The position numbers and the translations under genes are program-made. A stretch of 64,000 bases of DNA from contig QCLE01000008.1 in assembly GCA_003214815.1 (NCBI GenBank), forward strand, positions 1-64,000. Direction: 5' to 3'. This document shows positions 19,807-31,422 of the stretch, piece after piece; position 1 is the stretch's first letter; every line of letters begins with the position of its first letter. Below the pieces are notes generated by a model, which saw nothing but the letters and a program-made list of their open reading frames with translations, was not told the origin of the DNA and made no database searches. The DNA is from Prochlorococcus sp. AG-412-J13 (GTDB taxonomy: Bacteria; Cyanobacteriota; Cyanobacteriia; PCC-6307; Cyanobiaceae).

Positions 19807-20964
19807 ATGGAAATTATTTGTAATCAAAATGAATTAAATAATGCTATACAATTAGTAAACAAAGCAGTTGCTTCAAGACCAACGCATCCAATTCTTGCAA
19901 ATATACTTTTAACAGCTGACGAAGGAACTAATAAAATTAGCTTGACAGGATTTGATCTAAACTTAGGCATTCAAACTTCTTTTGATGGAACTGTTAAAAA
20001 TAGCGGAGCTATTACTATACCTTCAAAACTTTTATCCGAAATAGTAAACAAACTACCTAATGAAACTCCTGTTTCTCTAGAAGTTGACGAGAATTTAGAT
20101 AATATTTTAATAAAAAGTGATAGAGGTTCTTTTACTCTTAAAGGGATACCTTCTGAAGAGTACCCTAATTTACCATTTGTCGAAAGTGGTACTTCTTTAA
20201 ATATTGACCCTAGTTCTTTTTTAAAAGCTTTAAAATCTACCATTTTTGCAAGTAGTAATGATGACTCAAAGCAATTACTAACAGGTGTCAATTTTAAATT
20301 TAGACCAAATTATTTAGAGTCAGCTTCTACAGATGGTCATAGATTGGCTGTTGCTTTAATTGGCAATGAAGAACATACCGAAAATAATGAACACTTATCT
20401 TCAAATGATGTTGATTTGTCAGTAACTATTCCAACTAGATCATTAAGAGAAATTGAAAAATTAGTATCTTTGAGAAGCTCAGACAATTCAATAAAGCTTT
20501 TCTATGACAAAGGTCAGGTAGTATTTATTTCTTCTAATCAAATAATTACGACAAGAACCCTTGAAGGTACTTATCCTAATTATTCACAATTAATTCCTGA
20601 TACTTTTTCTAAGATTATTAATTTTAATACAAAAAAATTAATTGATGCATTAGAAAGAATTGCTATTTTGGCTGATCAGCAAAGTAGTGTTGTAAAGATT
20701 AAATTGGATAATACAGATTTAGCTTCAATCAGCGCAGATGCCCAAGATATTGGCAACGCAAATGAATCAATACCTGTTGCTTACTCTGGAGAAAATTTTG
20801 ATATCGCATTTAACGTTAGATATCTTTTAGAAGGTTTAAAAGTTATTGCGTCTGAAAATGTATTTTTAAAGTGTAATATTGCAACTACTCCAGCTGTTTT
20901 TGTACCAGAAGATAATCTCAATTCTTTTACTTATTTAGTTATGCCTGTGCAGGTTCGTTCTTAA
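19807..20964 (+). CDS. dnaN: DNA polymerase III beta subunit (sliding clamp)
   Basis: MEIICNQNELNNAIQLVNKAVASRPTHPILANILL...; STDGHRLAVA; C-terminal YLVMPVQ. Confidence 0.97.
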   Translation: MEIICNQNELNNAIQLVNKAVASRPTHPILANILLTADEGTNKISLTGFDLNLGIQTSFDGTVKNSGAITIPSKLLSEIVNKLPNETPVSLEVDENLDNILIKSDRGSFTLKGIPSEEYPNLPFVESGTSLNIDPSSFLKALKSTIFASSNDDSKQLLTGVNFKFRPNYLESASTDGHRLAVALIGNEEHTENNEHLSSNDVDLSVTIPTRSLREIEKLVSLRSSDNSIKLFYDKGQVVFISSNQIITTRTLEGTYPNYSQLIPDTFSKIINFNTKKLIDALERIAILADQQSSVVKIKLDNTDLASISADAQDIGNANESIPVAYSGENFDIAFNVRYLLEGLKVIASENVFLKCNIATTPAVFVPEDNLNSFTYLVMPVQVRS

Positions 20965-20965
20965 C

Positions 20966-21673
20966 TTGAAATTACCTAAAGAAATTTTATTAAGTGAATT
21001 ACTAAATTATAGTGTTAAGGGTAATACGGTCCTTAATTATGGAAACGGTGAAAATGTTTGGATGCACCCTCCAGTTCATAGAATTTTAGGATGGTACTCG
21101 CGTCCTTCAAATTTTGATTTGAAAAGAAATGTTTGGCGATTAAATCAAATTAATCAAATAATAGATAATGAAATTTATGTCAAAGGTGATCCAGCTATTT
21201 CTGATTTAGCAACTTTAAATAGGTTTCCAACTTTAATAGAAGCTAATCTGATAAATGTAAATGGATCAAAAATAGGAGTTATTGCAGATTTTTTATTTGA
21301 AATGAAAACGGGTAAAATTAAATATTATTTAGTTTCTAGATCTAATCCTAAGATTCCAGGTTCTAGTAGATGGAAATTAAATATTGAAAATATTAATGAT
21401 CAACAACCTGGATTGGTATTTTGTGAAAGTAATTCTTTAGATGATTTATCTTTAATAAAATCAAGTATTAAAAATGAATTTATGCAAAAAGGAAAAAAAA
21501 TTATTGATAGATTTGATGATATGAAAAATATTGCTTCTAATAGATTAGAGGACTGGCTTGAAGAAGATGAAGATATTAGCCAAAACTTAGAATTTAAACA
21601 AAAAAGTTTTTATAATGATGATATTACATCCATACCGTTTGGTGAAAAAAAAGAAGATGACCCTTGGATATAA
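20966..21673 (+). CDS. Conserved cyanobacterial protein with PRC-barrel-like region
   Basis: TTG-start ORF directly after dnaN; two barrel-like segments (MHPPVHRILGWYSRPSNF; LINVNGSKIGVIADFLFEMKTGKIKYYLVSRSNP). Confidence 0.7.
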   Translation: MKLPKEILLSELLNYSVKGNTVLNYGNGENVWMHPPVHRILGWYSRPSNFDLKRNVWRLNQINQIIDNEIYVKGDPAISDLATLNRFPTLIEANLINVNGSKIGVIADFLFEMKTGKIKYYLVSRSNPKIPGSSRWKLNIENINDQQPGLVFCESNSLDDLSLIKSSIKNEFMQKGKKIIDRFDDMKNIASNRLEDWLEEDEDISQNLEFKQKSFYNDDITSIPFGEKKEDDPWI

Positions 21674-21676
21674 AGA

Positions 21677-24016
21677 ATGATATATCACGAAAATCATGAT
21701 CTTTATGATCTGAATGAGGCACTAAAAGTTGAAAATTTAACAGTTAATGATTACGATGAAATTTGTAAAAGATTAAAGAGAAAACCTAATAGAACGGAAT
21801 TAGGCATGTTTGGCGTTATGTGGTCTGAACATTGTTGTTATAGAAATTCAAAACCTTTACTATCTAAGTTTCCCACTAAAGGTAAAAATGTTTTAGTTGG
21901 ACCTGGAGAAAATGCTGGCGTTATTGATGTTGGAAATAATCAAAAACTTGTTTTTAAAATAGAAAGTCATAATCATCCTTCTGCTATTGAACCTTTTCAA
22001 GGTGCAGCAACAGGTGTAGGAGGAATTTTAAGAGATATATTTACAATGGGTGCAAGGCCAATCGCATTATTGAATTCATTGAGATTCGGTAACCTTGATA
22101 AATCATCAAATGTTGATTTACTGCGAGGAGTTGTATCCGGTATTGCACATTATGGGAATTGTGTAGGTGTGCCGACCGTTGGAGGTGAAATTGACTTCGA
22201 TGATAGTTATTCTGGAAATCCTTTAGTGAATGTTATGGCTTTAGGACTTTTAGAGACTAATGAAATAGTTTGTTCTGGAGCTAAAAATGTAGGATCACCA
22301 GTGTTATATGTTGGTAATACTACTGGCAGAGATGGTGTTGGTGGTGCTAGTTTTGCTAGTTCAGAATTAACTATAACCTCATTAGATGATAGACCAGCAG
22401 TTCAGGTCGGTGATCCATTTATTGAAAAAAGTCTTATTGAAGCCTGTTTGGATGCTTTCAAGACAGGAGATGTAATTGCAGCTCAAGATATGGGTGCTGC
22501 AGGTTTAACATGCAGTAGTGCAGAAATGGCTGCAAATGGAAATTTAGGGATATCTATTGATTTAGATTTGGTTCCTTCTAGAGAAGATGATATGTCTTCA
22601 TACCAATACTTATTATCTGAATCGCAAGAGAGAATGTTGTTTGTCGTTAAAGAAGAAAAAATTAATGATCTTATTGAAAAATTTAATAAATGGGGATTAT
22701 ATGCCAATGTAATTGGTGAAGTAATAGGAACTAATGAGGTAATTATTTCTCATAAAGGTAAAATTGTGGCCCAAATACCTACTTCTGCCTTATCTGATGA
22801 TACCCCTGTCAATTTTCACAAAGTGATTAATAATCCACCTGATGATCTGTTAAAGAAATGGGAATGGAAAGAAAATGATTTACCAGAAATTCATGAGCAA
22901 AAAATATTTTCATTGAAGGAAAATAAGAATTTTTCTTTTTCACAAATCATTTTAAAACTACTCTCTAATCCATCAATAGCTTCTAAACGATGGATTTATA
23001 AACAATATGACTCTCAAGTGCAGGCAAATACAGTATTTAAACCTGGAAAATCAGATGCAGCCGTAATAAGACTAAGGGAACAAAATAAAAAAAATAAAAG
23101 TGAATTATTTTCTGGTGTCGCTGCTTCAGTTGATTGTAATAGTAGATGGGTTGCTCTTGATCCTTTTAGAGGAACTATCGCTGCTGTCGCAGAGTCTGCT
23201 AGAAATGTTAGTTGTGTTGGGGCTGAACCAGTAGCAATTACAAATAATTTAAATTTTTCTTCTCCTGAAAATGTAATAGGATATTGGCAACTCGCATCTT
23301 CATGCAATGGAATTGCTGAAGCCTGTAAAGCTTTAGAAACTCCTGTTACAGGAGGTAATGTTTCTTTATACAATGAATCTAAAAATAAAGATAATGTAAT
23401 TACCCCTATCAATCCTACTCCAGTTATTGGAATGGTTGGAAAGATAGATAATGTCGAACAAGCTATAAGTAGTGAATGGAAAAATATTGATGATCAAATC
23501 TGGTTAATTGGTTCTTATAAATCAGAAATAAAAATTGCAGCTAGTTCTTATTTGGAATATTTTCATGGAGAAATTACAGGTCGCCCTCCAAAAATAGATT
23601 TGCTGGATGAAAAGTTTTGCCAGTGTTTTTTAAGAAATGCGATTTCAAACAGTCTTGTAGTTTCTTCTCACGATATCAGCGATGGTGGTTTAGCTATAGC
23701 TTTAGCAGAGTCTTGTATTTTGTCCGAAAAAGGTGCAACGATAGAATTAAAGAATGATTTAAATAGAGATGATAATTTATTGTTTGCAGAAGGGGGTTCT
23801 AGAATCATTTTTTCAATTAGCAAAATGAAACAAAATGAATGGCTTAATTATTTAAAACAAAGTCAAATAAATTTTCCATCAAGTGTGTATGTAAAAAAAA
23901 TAGGATATGTATCTAGTGACACTCTTAAGATAAAAATTCAAGATAAAAATATCTGCAATATTAGGGTTGAGGAATTATCCGAAAAATTTAATAATAGTAT
24001 TTCAGGTTCCTTTTAA
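21677..24016 (+). CDS. purL: Phosphoribosylformylglycinamidine synthase II
   Basis: MWSEHCCYRNSKPLL, KIESHNHPSAIEPFQGAATGVGGILRDIFTMGARPIA, SHDISDGGLAIALAES. Confidence 0.97.
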   Translation: MIYHENHDLYDLNEALKVENLTVNDYDEICKRLKRKPNRTELGMFGVMWSEHCCYRNSKPLLSKFPTKGKNVLVGPGENAGVIDVGNNQKLVFKIESHNHPSAIEPFQGAATGVGGILRDIFTMGARPIALLNSLRFGNLDKSSNVDLLRGVVSGIAHYGNCVGVPTVGGEIDFDDSYSGNPLVNVMALGLLETNEIVCSGAKNVGSPVLYVGNTTGRDGVGGASFASSELTITSLDDRPAVQVGDPFIEKSLIEACLDAFKTGDVIAAQDMGAAGLTCSSAEMAANGNLGISIDLDLVPSREDDMSSYQYLLSESQERMLFVVKEEKINDLIEKFNKWGLYANVIGEVIGTNEVIISHKGKIVAQIPTSALSDDTPVNFHKVINNPPDDLLKKWEWKENDLPEIHEQKIFSLKENKNFSFSQIILKLLSNPSIASKRWIYKQYDSQVQANTVFKPGKSDAAVIRLREQNKKNKSELFSGVAASVDCNSRWVALDPFRGTIAAVAESARNVSCVGAEPVAITNNLNFSSPENVIGYWQLASSCNGIAEACKALETPVTGGNVSLYNESKNKDNVITPINPTPVIGMVGKIDNVEQAISSEWKNIDDQIWLIGSYKSEIKIAASSYLEYFHGEITGRPPKIDLLDEKFCQCFLRNAISNSLVVSSHDISDGGLAIALAESCILSEKGATIELKNDLNRDDNLLFAEGGSRIIFSISKMKQNEWLNYLKQSQINFPSSVYVKKIGYVSSDTLKIKIQDKNICNIRVEELSEKFNNSISGSF

Positions 24017-24063
24017 ATATGAAAAATATTTCTCAAATATTAAGATTTTTAAGATATTAAGTT

Positions 24064-25524
24064 ATGTGCGGAATAGTTGGAATCGTTTCTTCAGATGATG
24101 TAAATCAACAAATTTACGATAGTCTTTTGCTTTTGCAGCATAGAGGTCAAGACTCAACAGGTATAGCCACAATGGAAAATACTGTTTTTCATTTACATAA
24201 GGCTAAAGGTCAGGTTAATACTGCTTATAGAACGAGAGATATGAGGAATCTAATCGGCAAAATTGGATTGGGTCATGTTAGGTATGCAACAAAGGGATCA
24301 GCAGAAAGTGTAGAAGAAGCCCAGCCTTTTTACGTTAATGCCCCTTATGGAATTGTGTTGATACATAATGGAAATTTAACCAATACCAGAGATTTAGAAA
24401 AACAATTATTTAATATTGACAAGCGGCATACAAACTCTTCAAGTGATACTGAAATGTTGTTAAATGTATTTGCTACAGAATTACAAGAACAAATTCATAA
24501 TCAAGAATTAGAACCAGATATTATTTTTAATGCGGTTAAATCTTTACACAAAAGAATTCAGGGATCATATGCTTCAATTGCATTAATTTCAGGACATGGG
24601 TTATTAGCATTCAGAGATCCTTTCGGTATTAGGCCTTTAGTCATAGGAAAAAGACTTTCATTAACTTCACAAAATGAAGAGTGGATGGTTGCTAGCGAAT
24701 CTCTAGTGCTTGAGAATAACGATTATCAAGTAGTGAGAGATGTAGATCCGGGAGAAGCTGTTTTTATAAATCTTAATGGGGAGTTTTTTTCTAAGCAATG
24801 TTCTGAAAATCCAATGTTATTTCCCTGTGCTTTTGAATATGTATATTTAGCTAGGCCAGATTCAATAATGAATGGAATTTCAGTTTATAAAGCTCGCTTA
24901 AAAATGGGAGATTATTTGGCAGAAACAATAAAAGAGACAATTAATTCTGGAGATGTTGATGTAGTTATGCCTATTCCTGATTCTTCTCGACCTGCTGCAA
25001 TGCAAGTTGCAAGACAGTTAGGGATAGAATATAGGGAAGGTTTTTTTAAAAACAGATATGTTGGCCGAACATTCATAATGCCTGGTCAACAGAAACGTAA
25101 GAAATCTGTCAGACAAAAATTAAATGCTATGAGTACAGAGTTTAAAAATAAAAATGTATTAATTGTTGATGACTCGATAGTAAGAGGTACTACTTCAAAA
25201 GAAATTGTCCAAATGGCTAAAGATGCAGGAGCAAATAAAGTTTTTTTTACATCAGCAGCTCCTCCTGTTCGTTATCCTCATGTTTATGGAATTAATATGC
25301 CTAATAGAGATGAATTAATAGCTCACGATAGAACAATACGTGAAATTGCTGATCAACTTGAAATTGATAATCTTGTTTATCAAAGTGTTGAAAGTTTGCG
25401 TAAATCTATAATAAGTGATTCTTCTATTAAAGATTTGGAGATGAGTTGCTTTACTGGTTCTTATGTAACAGGAACAGTAAATCAAGAATACTTAAATTGG
25501 GTTGAAAATGAATATAAATCTTAG
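24064..25524 (+). CDS. purF: Amidophosphoribosyltransferase
   Basis: MCGIVGIVS (Ntn Cys), [40 protein letters not shown]. Confidence 0.98.
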   Translation: MCGIVGIVSSDDVNQQIYDSLLLLQHRGQDSTGIATMENTVFHLHKAKGQVNTAYRTRDMRNLIGKIGLGHVRYATKGSAESVEEAQPFYVNAPYGIVLIHNGNLTNTRDLEKQLFNIDKRHTNSSSDTEMLLNVFATELQEQIHNQELEPDIIFNAVKSLHKRIQGSYASIALISGHGLLAFRDPFGIRPLVIGKRLSLTSQNEEWMVASESLVLENNDYQVVRDVDPGEAVFINLNGEFFSKQCSENPMLFPCAFEYVYLARPDSIMNGISVYKARLKMGDYLAETIKETINSGDVDVVMPIPDSSRPAAMQVARQLGIEYREGFFKNRYVGRTFIMPGQQKRKKSVRQKLNAMSTEFKNKNVLIVDDSIVRGTTSKEIVQMAKDAGANKVFFTSAAPPVRYPHVYGINMPNRDELIAHDRTIREIADQLEIDNLVYQSVESLRKSIISDSSIKDLEMSCFTGSYVTGTVNQEYLNWVENEYKS

Positions 25525-27962
25525 TCGAGAAAGTTTTTAAGTCGGAAACAATTTTCAAGGTATTCATCTTTATCTAATTTTAAAAAATCAATTAAAAAAT
25601 TTGATTTGTTGGATTTGAAATTTAATTTATTTAGGTCCAATCTTGCAGATTTATTTTTATTAGTTTCAATATCAAGGTAATAGTTATTTGTAATTATTTT
25701 GAGGAAGTAATCGTTTTTAAGTTGAGTTTTTTCATTTAAATATCCCAAACTATATTCATTTGAGTAATAGATTTCATTACTATTTATACAAAAGATTTTT
25801 CCTTGTTTAGATATTAAAAAAATATTTTCCCCATTTTGATATGTACAACATGAAACGATTTTTTCAGTTGGTAAAAGTTTTGTAAGTATTAATCCTTGGG
25901 ATTGTTTAGAAGTTGGGGTTAAAAATTTATTTGATAAATTAAAGCTAAAAATTCTTCCTATCGAAGTTAATATTAATATATCTTTGTTTTCATTAGAAAT
26001 AAATGAATCAATTGTTTTTAAATTATTCTTTAATTTTGTAATTGTGAAAGATCTATTGCTCTTAATCATATCTTCATCAAATAAAACTTTTTTAAATCTT
26101 CCATCTGAATTCAAGATGCATAAATAATTTCTAATTTTTTTTTCAATTGAATGAAAATTTATTATTTCACTAGGATGAATATTTCCAAGGATTTTATTAT
26201 CTAATTTATAGTCCTTATTAATATTAGACTCCCAATCAATGTTAAAAACTTTTCCTGTATTTGTGATTCCAATTAATTTTATATTTTTTTCAATATTGCA
26301 TATGAATTTTTGAATATTTTTATTATCTATAATTTTATTTACAACCTCAAATGATTTCTTGTAATTACCTAAAATCATCTTTTTTAAATAAAATCTATTA
26401 TCTATGTATAATTTAGTTTTTTTATTTATAAGCTCTTCTAATATCTTATTATTAAGCGTTTCTAATTCTTCATTTTGATTTATATTTTTAATTATTTTTG
26501 TTTTTCTTATAACATTATACTTTTTCTTTAATATTAATAATTCTTCTATAAGTAATTTAAGTAATAATTCTCTTTCGTTCAATAATTTTTGAAAATAATT
26601 TTTTTCCCCTTCTAACTTGTTTATTTCATCATCAATTTGATTTTTTTCTAGACTTGTTAATTTTCTTAGTGGCATATCCAAAACTGAATTTGCTTGTTTT
26701 TCACTTAAGAAAAAATTTTCGATCAATTTTGATCTAGCTTCCACAGAATTTTCCGATTCTTCGATAATTTCGATAACTTTTTTTATGTTTTTTGTAGCTT
26801 TAGACAAACCTTCTGATATTTCTAGTTTGTCAAGAGTGTTTTTTAGAAAATAATAACTTCTTTTTCGAATTGTTTCTTCTCTAAATTCAAGAAAATAGTT
26901 GAGATATTTTTTTAGGTTCAGTTGTACAGGCTTACCTTTAATTAAAGCTAAGAATATTGCACCATAGTTTGTTTGGAGAGATGTTTTTTTATATAAATTA
27001 GAAATAACAAGTTCAGAATTAGAATCTTTTTTTAGCTCTATTACAATTCTCATTCCATCTCTATCGCTTTCATCCCTAATATCAGAGATCCCATAAATTT
27101 TTCCTGAATTAACAAGTTCTGCGAGTTTTTCAATCCAACCTGCTTTATTGATTTGGTAAGGAAGTTCCGTGATGATTAGTGCATTCCTTTTATGTTTCCC
27201 CTTGCCTAAATTTACTTCTTCGGTATTTATAACTCCTCTTATTGTTAAAGATCCTTTTCCTTTTTCATAAAGTTCCTCTATTGCTCGGCTATAAATTAAT
27301 TCTCCGCCAGTAGGAAAATCTGGCCCTTTAATAATGTTAGAAAGTTTTTTATCACTTATGTCTTTATTATTTACTAAAGTAACTAAAGCATCTACAATTT
27401 CGCCTAAGTTGTGAGGGGGTATGTTGGTTGCCATGCCAACAGCAATACCTGATGAGCCGTTCAACAATAAAAATGGAAGTTGGGCTGGAAGAACATCTGG
27501 TTCTTTTTGAGAACCGTCAAAGTTATTTGAGAAGCTTACTGTTTCTGATCCAATTTCTTCAAGAAATCCTTTATGAGCTATCGGGGCTAATCTTGTTTCA
27601 GTATATCTCATTGCTGCTGGTGGATCATTATCTACAGATCCAAAATTTCCATGACCGTCAAGAGTAGGATGTTTAGTTGAAAAATTTTGCACTAGCCTTA
27701 CTAATGCATCATATACTGCTTGATCTCCATGAGGATGATATTTTCCCAGTACATCTCCAACAACTCTCGCACACTTTCTAAATGGTTTATCAGGTGTTAA
27801 GCCTAATTCGTACATTGCAAATAGTATTCTTCTTTGTACGGGTTTAAGACCGTCTCTTGCATCGGGTAAAGCACGTCCAACTATTACGCTCATTGCATAT
27901 TCCAAATAAGAACGTTGCATTTCTTCTTGAAGTGAGATAGAAGTGAAGTTTTTCTTATTCAT
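25521..27962 (-). CDS. DNA topoisomerase (gyrase/topo IV) subunit A-like
   Basis: [61 protein letters not shown] (catalytic Tyr), divergent C-terminal propeller. Confidence 0.92.
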   Translation of the reverse strand: MNKKNFTSISLQEEMQRSYLEYAMSVIVGRALPDARDGLKPVQRRILFAMYELGLTPDKPFRKCARVVGDVLGKYHPHGDQAVYDALVRLVQNFSTKHPTLDGHGNFGSVDNDPPAAMRYTETRLAPIAHKGFLEEIGSETVSFSNNFDGSQKEPDVLPAQLPFLLLNGSSGIAVGMATNIPPHNLGEIVDALVTLVNNKDISDKKLSNIIKGPDFPTGGELIYSRAIEELYEKGKGSLTIRGVINTEEVNLGKGKHKRNALIITELPYQINKAGWIEKLAELVNSGKIYGISDIRDESDRDGMRIVIELKKDSNSELVISNLYKKTSLQTNYGAIFLALIKGKPVQLNLKKYLNYFLEFREETIRKRSYYFLKNTLDKLEISEGLSKATKNIKKVIEIIEESENSVEARSKLIENFFLSEKQANSVLDMPLRKLTSLEKNQIDDEINKLEGEKNYFQKLLNERELLLKLLIEELLILKKKYNVIRKTKIIKNINQNEELETLNNKILEELINKKTKLYIDNRFYLKKMILGNYKKSFEVVNKIIDNKNIQKFICNIEKNIKLIGITNTGKVFNIDWESNINKDYKLDNKILGNIHPSEIINFHSIEKKIRNYLCILNSDGRFKKVLFDEDMIKSNRSFTITKLKNNLKTIDSFISNENKDILILTSIGRIFSFNLSNKFLTPTSKQSQGLILTKLLPTEKIVSCCTYQNGENIFLISKQGKIFCINSNEIYYSNEYSLGYLNEKTQLKNDYFLKIITNNYYLDIETNKNKSARLDLNKLNFKSNKSNFLIDFLKLDKDEYLENCFRLKNFLD

Positions 27963-28039
27963 TAGAACGCAAAATTGAATAATTATTGATTAACTAAATT
28001 AAGACTAATAGGTAAAACAATATTTACCAGTATTGAAAA

Positions 28040-28903
28040 TTAAGATGATTCAATTATTTTGGCTTTTGCCAGTATTACATCTTTTTTAAGTTGTTCATTT
28101 TGTAAAAGAATTTCTGTAGAGGCTTGTAATTTTTCTCCCCATAACTGTTCTTTTCTATAATCATAATTGACATATTTGGGATCTTTAGCCAAAGCTTTTT
28201 TTGCTAGCTGAATTGCTAATTTAGTATCATTAATTCTTAAACATGAGGCCAGTCCTAGTAATGGTTCAGCATTTTCCTGAATTGAGATTGCACTTTCAAA
28301 AAGTTTGATTGATAGATTTATATTGTTTTTCTCGAAATAAGCTAAACCTTGATTATTGATTGCTTGCCAGAAATCAGGTTTAATTTTTATAGATTTATCA
28401 AACAATTTGATAGCTTCCAAGTAATTTTTTTCCATTAACAAAATATTTCCTAATTGAAAAATAGCTTTGTGGTTATTAGGTTCTATCTTTATTCCTTTTT
28501 CTAAAGCAATCTTTGCCTTTGCTTTTTTGGAAATTTTTAAGTAAATATTACTTTTAGCAAAATATATTTCGCTAATATTTGAATTGATCTGTTCTGCTTT
28601 ATTTAGAGAATTTAATGCGTTTTTATATTGTTTGTTAGCTATTTGTGTTTCAGCCAAAATTAACCATAGTTTTTCATCTTTTGCATTTATTTTTACAGCT
28701 AATTTGGCTAAGTTAAGACTGTCTTCATATTTTCCAAAATAAAGTAGTTGATATGCATTTTTGCCAATATATAAACTTTGCTTTTGTAAATTTTTTATTG
28801 TTGGGAAATAATAATAGGGAACAATTGCTTGAACTTTTTCTATTTGAAAAAAGTAAAAACTTATCAAGGAGATACTGATTGTTTTTTTTAAAAACTCTTT
28901 CAT
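28040..28903 (-). CDS. TPR-repeat protein with N-terminal signal/TM segment
   Basis: Repeated TPR motifs (AKLAVKINAKDEKLWLILAETQIANKQYKNALNSLNKAEQINSN...; AIKLFDKSIKIKPDFWQAINNQGLAYFEK). Confidence 0.85.
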   Translation of the reverse strand: MKEFLKKTISISLISFYFFQIEKVQAIVPYYYFPTIKNLQKQSLYIGKNAYQLLYFGKYEDSLNLAKLAVKINAKDEKLWLILAETQIANKQYKNALNSLNKAEQINSNISEIYFAKSNIYLKISKKAKAKIALEKGIKIEPNNHKAIFQLGNILLMEKNYLEAIKLFDKSIKIKPDFWQAINNQGLAYFEKNNINLSIKLFESAISIQENAEPLLGLASCLRINDTKLAIQLAKKALAKDPKYVNYDYRKEQLWGEKLQASTEILLQNEQLKKDVILAKAKIIESS

Positions 28904-29856
28904 ATTTTTATTGTTTTATTTTTTAGATTTGCTTTTATGTTTCTTTTCCACATCCATGGTTTAATTCTTTTTAATGTAGTTCCTTTGAGATTTTCTTTCC
29001 AAGTTTTATCGTCCCAATTTAAAGCCTCAATATTAAGATTTTTAATCCATTCTTTCGGTGTAGTTTCAAAATTATTGTTGTATGGCACTGACTTATTCCA
29101 AGGGCATACATCTTGACAAATATCACATCCCGCAACCCATCCATTTAAATTTTTTTCTATTTTCTTTGGAATTTGTTTATTTCTGTTCTCTATAGTGTGG
29201 TATGCAATGCATAGATCTGATTTTATTACAAAGGGTTCTACTATTGCTTTTGTGGGACAATGTTCAATACAAATATCACATTTTCCGCAAAGTGATTGAT
29301 GAGGTTTATCTGGTATTAAATCTTTTGTCAGGATCATAAAACCTAAAGTAAACCAAGAACCATTTTTTTTGCTTATTAAATTACTATTTTTACCTATCCA
29401 ACCAATACCAGACTCTTCAGCCCATGCTTTTTCAAGAAGCGGAGAGGTATCAACACATATTTTCCATTTGCAATCAGGAATTTCAAGGTTGATCCATCTA
29501 CCAATATTCTTTAATTTTTTGTGAATCACTTTATGGTAGTCTTCTCCTTGGCTAAATTTAGCTACCTTGAGGAAATTATTTTTGTTGTTTTCTGAATGAA
29601 TGTAAGTAAAGCCAACGCTTAAAATACTTTTTGCATCTTCAAAAAGTGAGTCTATATTTCGTCTTTTTTCTGCTTCCATCCATTTCATTTCAGCATGGTG
29701 GTTATTTGATAACCATCTTTCTAATGTATTAGTCCTTAATCTTATACGCGAACTACCTGGTATTGAAGCTATTCCAGCAATTGTAAAACCTTCAAAAATA
29801 GCCCTTTGTTTTAATTGTTTACTTATTTCTTTTTTGTTTTGAATCGTATCAATCAT
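28900..29856 (-). CDS. queG: Epoxyqueuosine reductase
   Basis: Two 4Fe-4S Cys clusters: CGKCDICIEHCPTKAI and CDICQDVCPWNK; GIGWIGKNSNLI. Confidence 0.93.
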   Translation of the reverse strand: MIDTIQNKKEISKQLKQRAIFEGFTIAGIASIPGSSRIRLRTNTLERWLSNNHHAEMKWMEAEKRRNIDSLFEDAKSILSVGFTYIHSENNKNNFLKVAKFSQGEDYHKVIHKKLKNIGRWINLEIPDCKWKICVDTSPLLEKAWAEESGIGWIGKNSNLISKKNGSWFTLGFMILTKDLIPDKPHQSLCGKCDICIEHCPTKAIVEPFVIKSDLCIAYHTIENRNKQIPKKIEKNLNGWVAGCDICQDVCPWNKSVPYNNNFETTPKEWIKNLNIEALNWDDKTWKENLKGTTLKRIKPWMWKRNIKANLKNKTIKI

Positions 29857-30003
29857 TTCTTTAAATTTTTATAGTATTTCTTTTAAAAGTTATATTTGGA
29901 TAATAAACTTATAAATAAATTAGATATATTTAAAAAAAATATATCCTAACTAAGTAAAAACAGTTAAATTATTAGTAAAGTTAATATAGTTAGAAACGTT
30001 ATT

Positions 30004-30738
30004 TTGGTTGAATCTAATCAAAATCAAGATTCGAATTTAGGATCTAGGCTTCAACAAGATCTAAAAAATGATCTTATAGCGGGCTTGTTAGTTGTAATAC
30101 CCTTAGCAACAACAATATGGCTGTCATCATTAGTTAGTAAATTTGTTTTAACATTAGTTACTTCAGTACCAAAGCAATTAAACCCTTTTATTAATTTAAA
30201 TCCTTTATTACAAGATTTAATTAATCTTACTTTAGGTTTAACTGTTCCTTTATTAGCTATTTTGCTTATAGGCTTGATGGCGAGAAATTTTGTAGGAAGA
30301 TGGTTATTAGAATTTGGAGAGGGTACTTTATCAAAAATTCCAGTAGCTGGAGCGGTGTATAAAACTCTTAAACAATTGCTAGAAACTTTCTTAAGTAATA
30401 AATCTAACAGATTTAGACGAGTTGTTTTAGTTGAATATCCTCGTGAGGGACTATATAGTGTAGGCTTTGTAACTGGAGATGTAGGACCTTCTCTGCAGCC
30501 AGAATTGGAAGAAAAGTTACTTAGTGTTTTTATACCTACAGCACCAAACCCAACTACTGGGTGGTACACTCTCGTTCCTGAGTCTTCTGTTAAGGATTTG
30601 AATATTTCTGTTGAAGATGCTTTTAGAACAATAATTTCGGCTGGGATAGTTAATCCAGATGAGAAAAATAACACTTCAAATCCAACATTTTCAAAATTGT
30701 TTTCTCAATTACGAGCTTCCACTAATACTTCTTCTTAA
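30004..30738 (+). CDS. DUF502 family membrane protein
   Basis: LKNDLIAGLLVVIPLATTIWL, AGAVYKTLKQLLETFL, FRRVVLVEYPREGLYSVGFVTGD, VFIPTAPNPTTGWYTLVPES. Confidence 0.9.
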   Translation: MVESNQNQDSNLGSRLQQDLKNDLIAGLLVVIPLATTIWLSSLVSKFVLTLVTSVPKQLNPFINLNPLLQDLINLTLGLTVPLLAILLIGLMARNFVGRWLLEFGEGTLSKIPVAGAVYKTLKQLLETFLSNKSNRFRRVVLVEYPREGLYSVGFVTGDVGPSLQPELEEKLLSVFIPTAPNPTTGWYTLVPESSVKDLNISVEDAFRTIISAGIVNPDEKNNTSNPTFSKLFSQLRASTNTSS

Positions 30739-31359
30739 TTGATGCATAATAGATCCCTTGCTAGAGAATTATCTTTAATTTCTATTGGCCTTATAAAAGA
30801 TAAAGGTGATTTTAAATTAAATAAATTTGAGATAGAAGAAATTTATGAATCTGCTTTGGATTCTTTAATTAACCATTGCAGAGAGGAATTAGATGATTGC
30901 GAGTCAATGTTAGAAAATGCTTCACAAAACATATTAGATAGTGAATTGCAAGAAGGTGTTGATTCCTCTTATTCAAATGTTCGAGATGAGTTAAAAAAAT
31001 CTCTAACAAAAATTGAAACTGTAATGAATACACTCTCAATAACCCTAGATTTTCCAAAATTAATTGTTTCTAGCAGTCAAATTGATATTAGAGAGGATGT
31101 CAATCAAAGGATTTCTAATATTATTAACAACCTTAAAAGTATTGATTCTGATATCGATCAAGCAATGGATGGCTGGAGATTAAAAAGATTACCAAGAATT
31201 GATAGGGATATTTTGCGTCTAGCTTATGTGGATATCAATTTTTTGAAGACACCTGTTGCTGTTGCTTGTGATGAGGCTGTTAATTTAGCTAATAAATATA
31301 GTGATTTGCAAGGAAGAAAATTGATTAATGGAGTTTTAAGGAGATTACAAACAATTTAA
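30739..31359 (+). CDS. nusB: Transcription antitermination factor NusB
   Basis: C-terminal NusB core: WRLKRLPRIDRDILRLAYVDINFLKTPVAVACDEAVNLANKYSDLQGRKLINGVL. Confidence 0.93.
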   Translation: MMHNRSLARELSLISIGLIKDKGDFKLNKFEIEEIYESALDSLINHCREELDDCESMLENASQNILDSELQEGVDSSYSNVRDELKKSLTKIETVMNTLSITLDFPKLIVSSSQIDIREDVNQRISNIINNLKSIDSDIDQAMDGWRLKRLPRIDRDILRLAYVDINFLKTPVAVACDEAVNLANKYSDLQGRKLINGVLRRLQTI

Positions 31360-31422
31360 TTGTCATGATTATTTGATATAAATAAATAGTATTTTAAATT
31401 TATTAAATACGAATTATTAATA

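Noticed and set aside
28930-28960. TTTTCCACA in the queG 3' end as a DnaA box
   Set aside because: Single copy within coding sequence; such 9-mers occur by chance in AT-rich DNA. It also cautions against over-reading the three motifs near dnaN.
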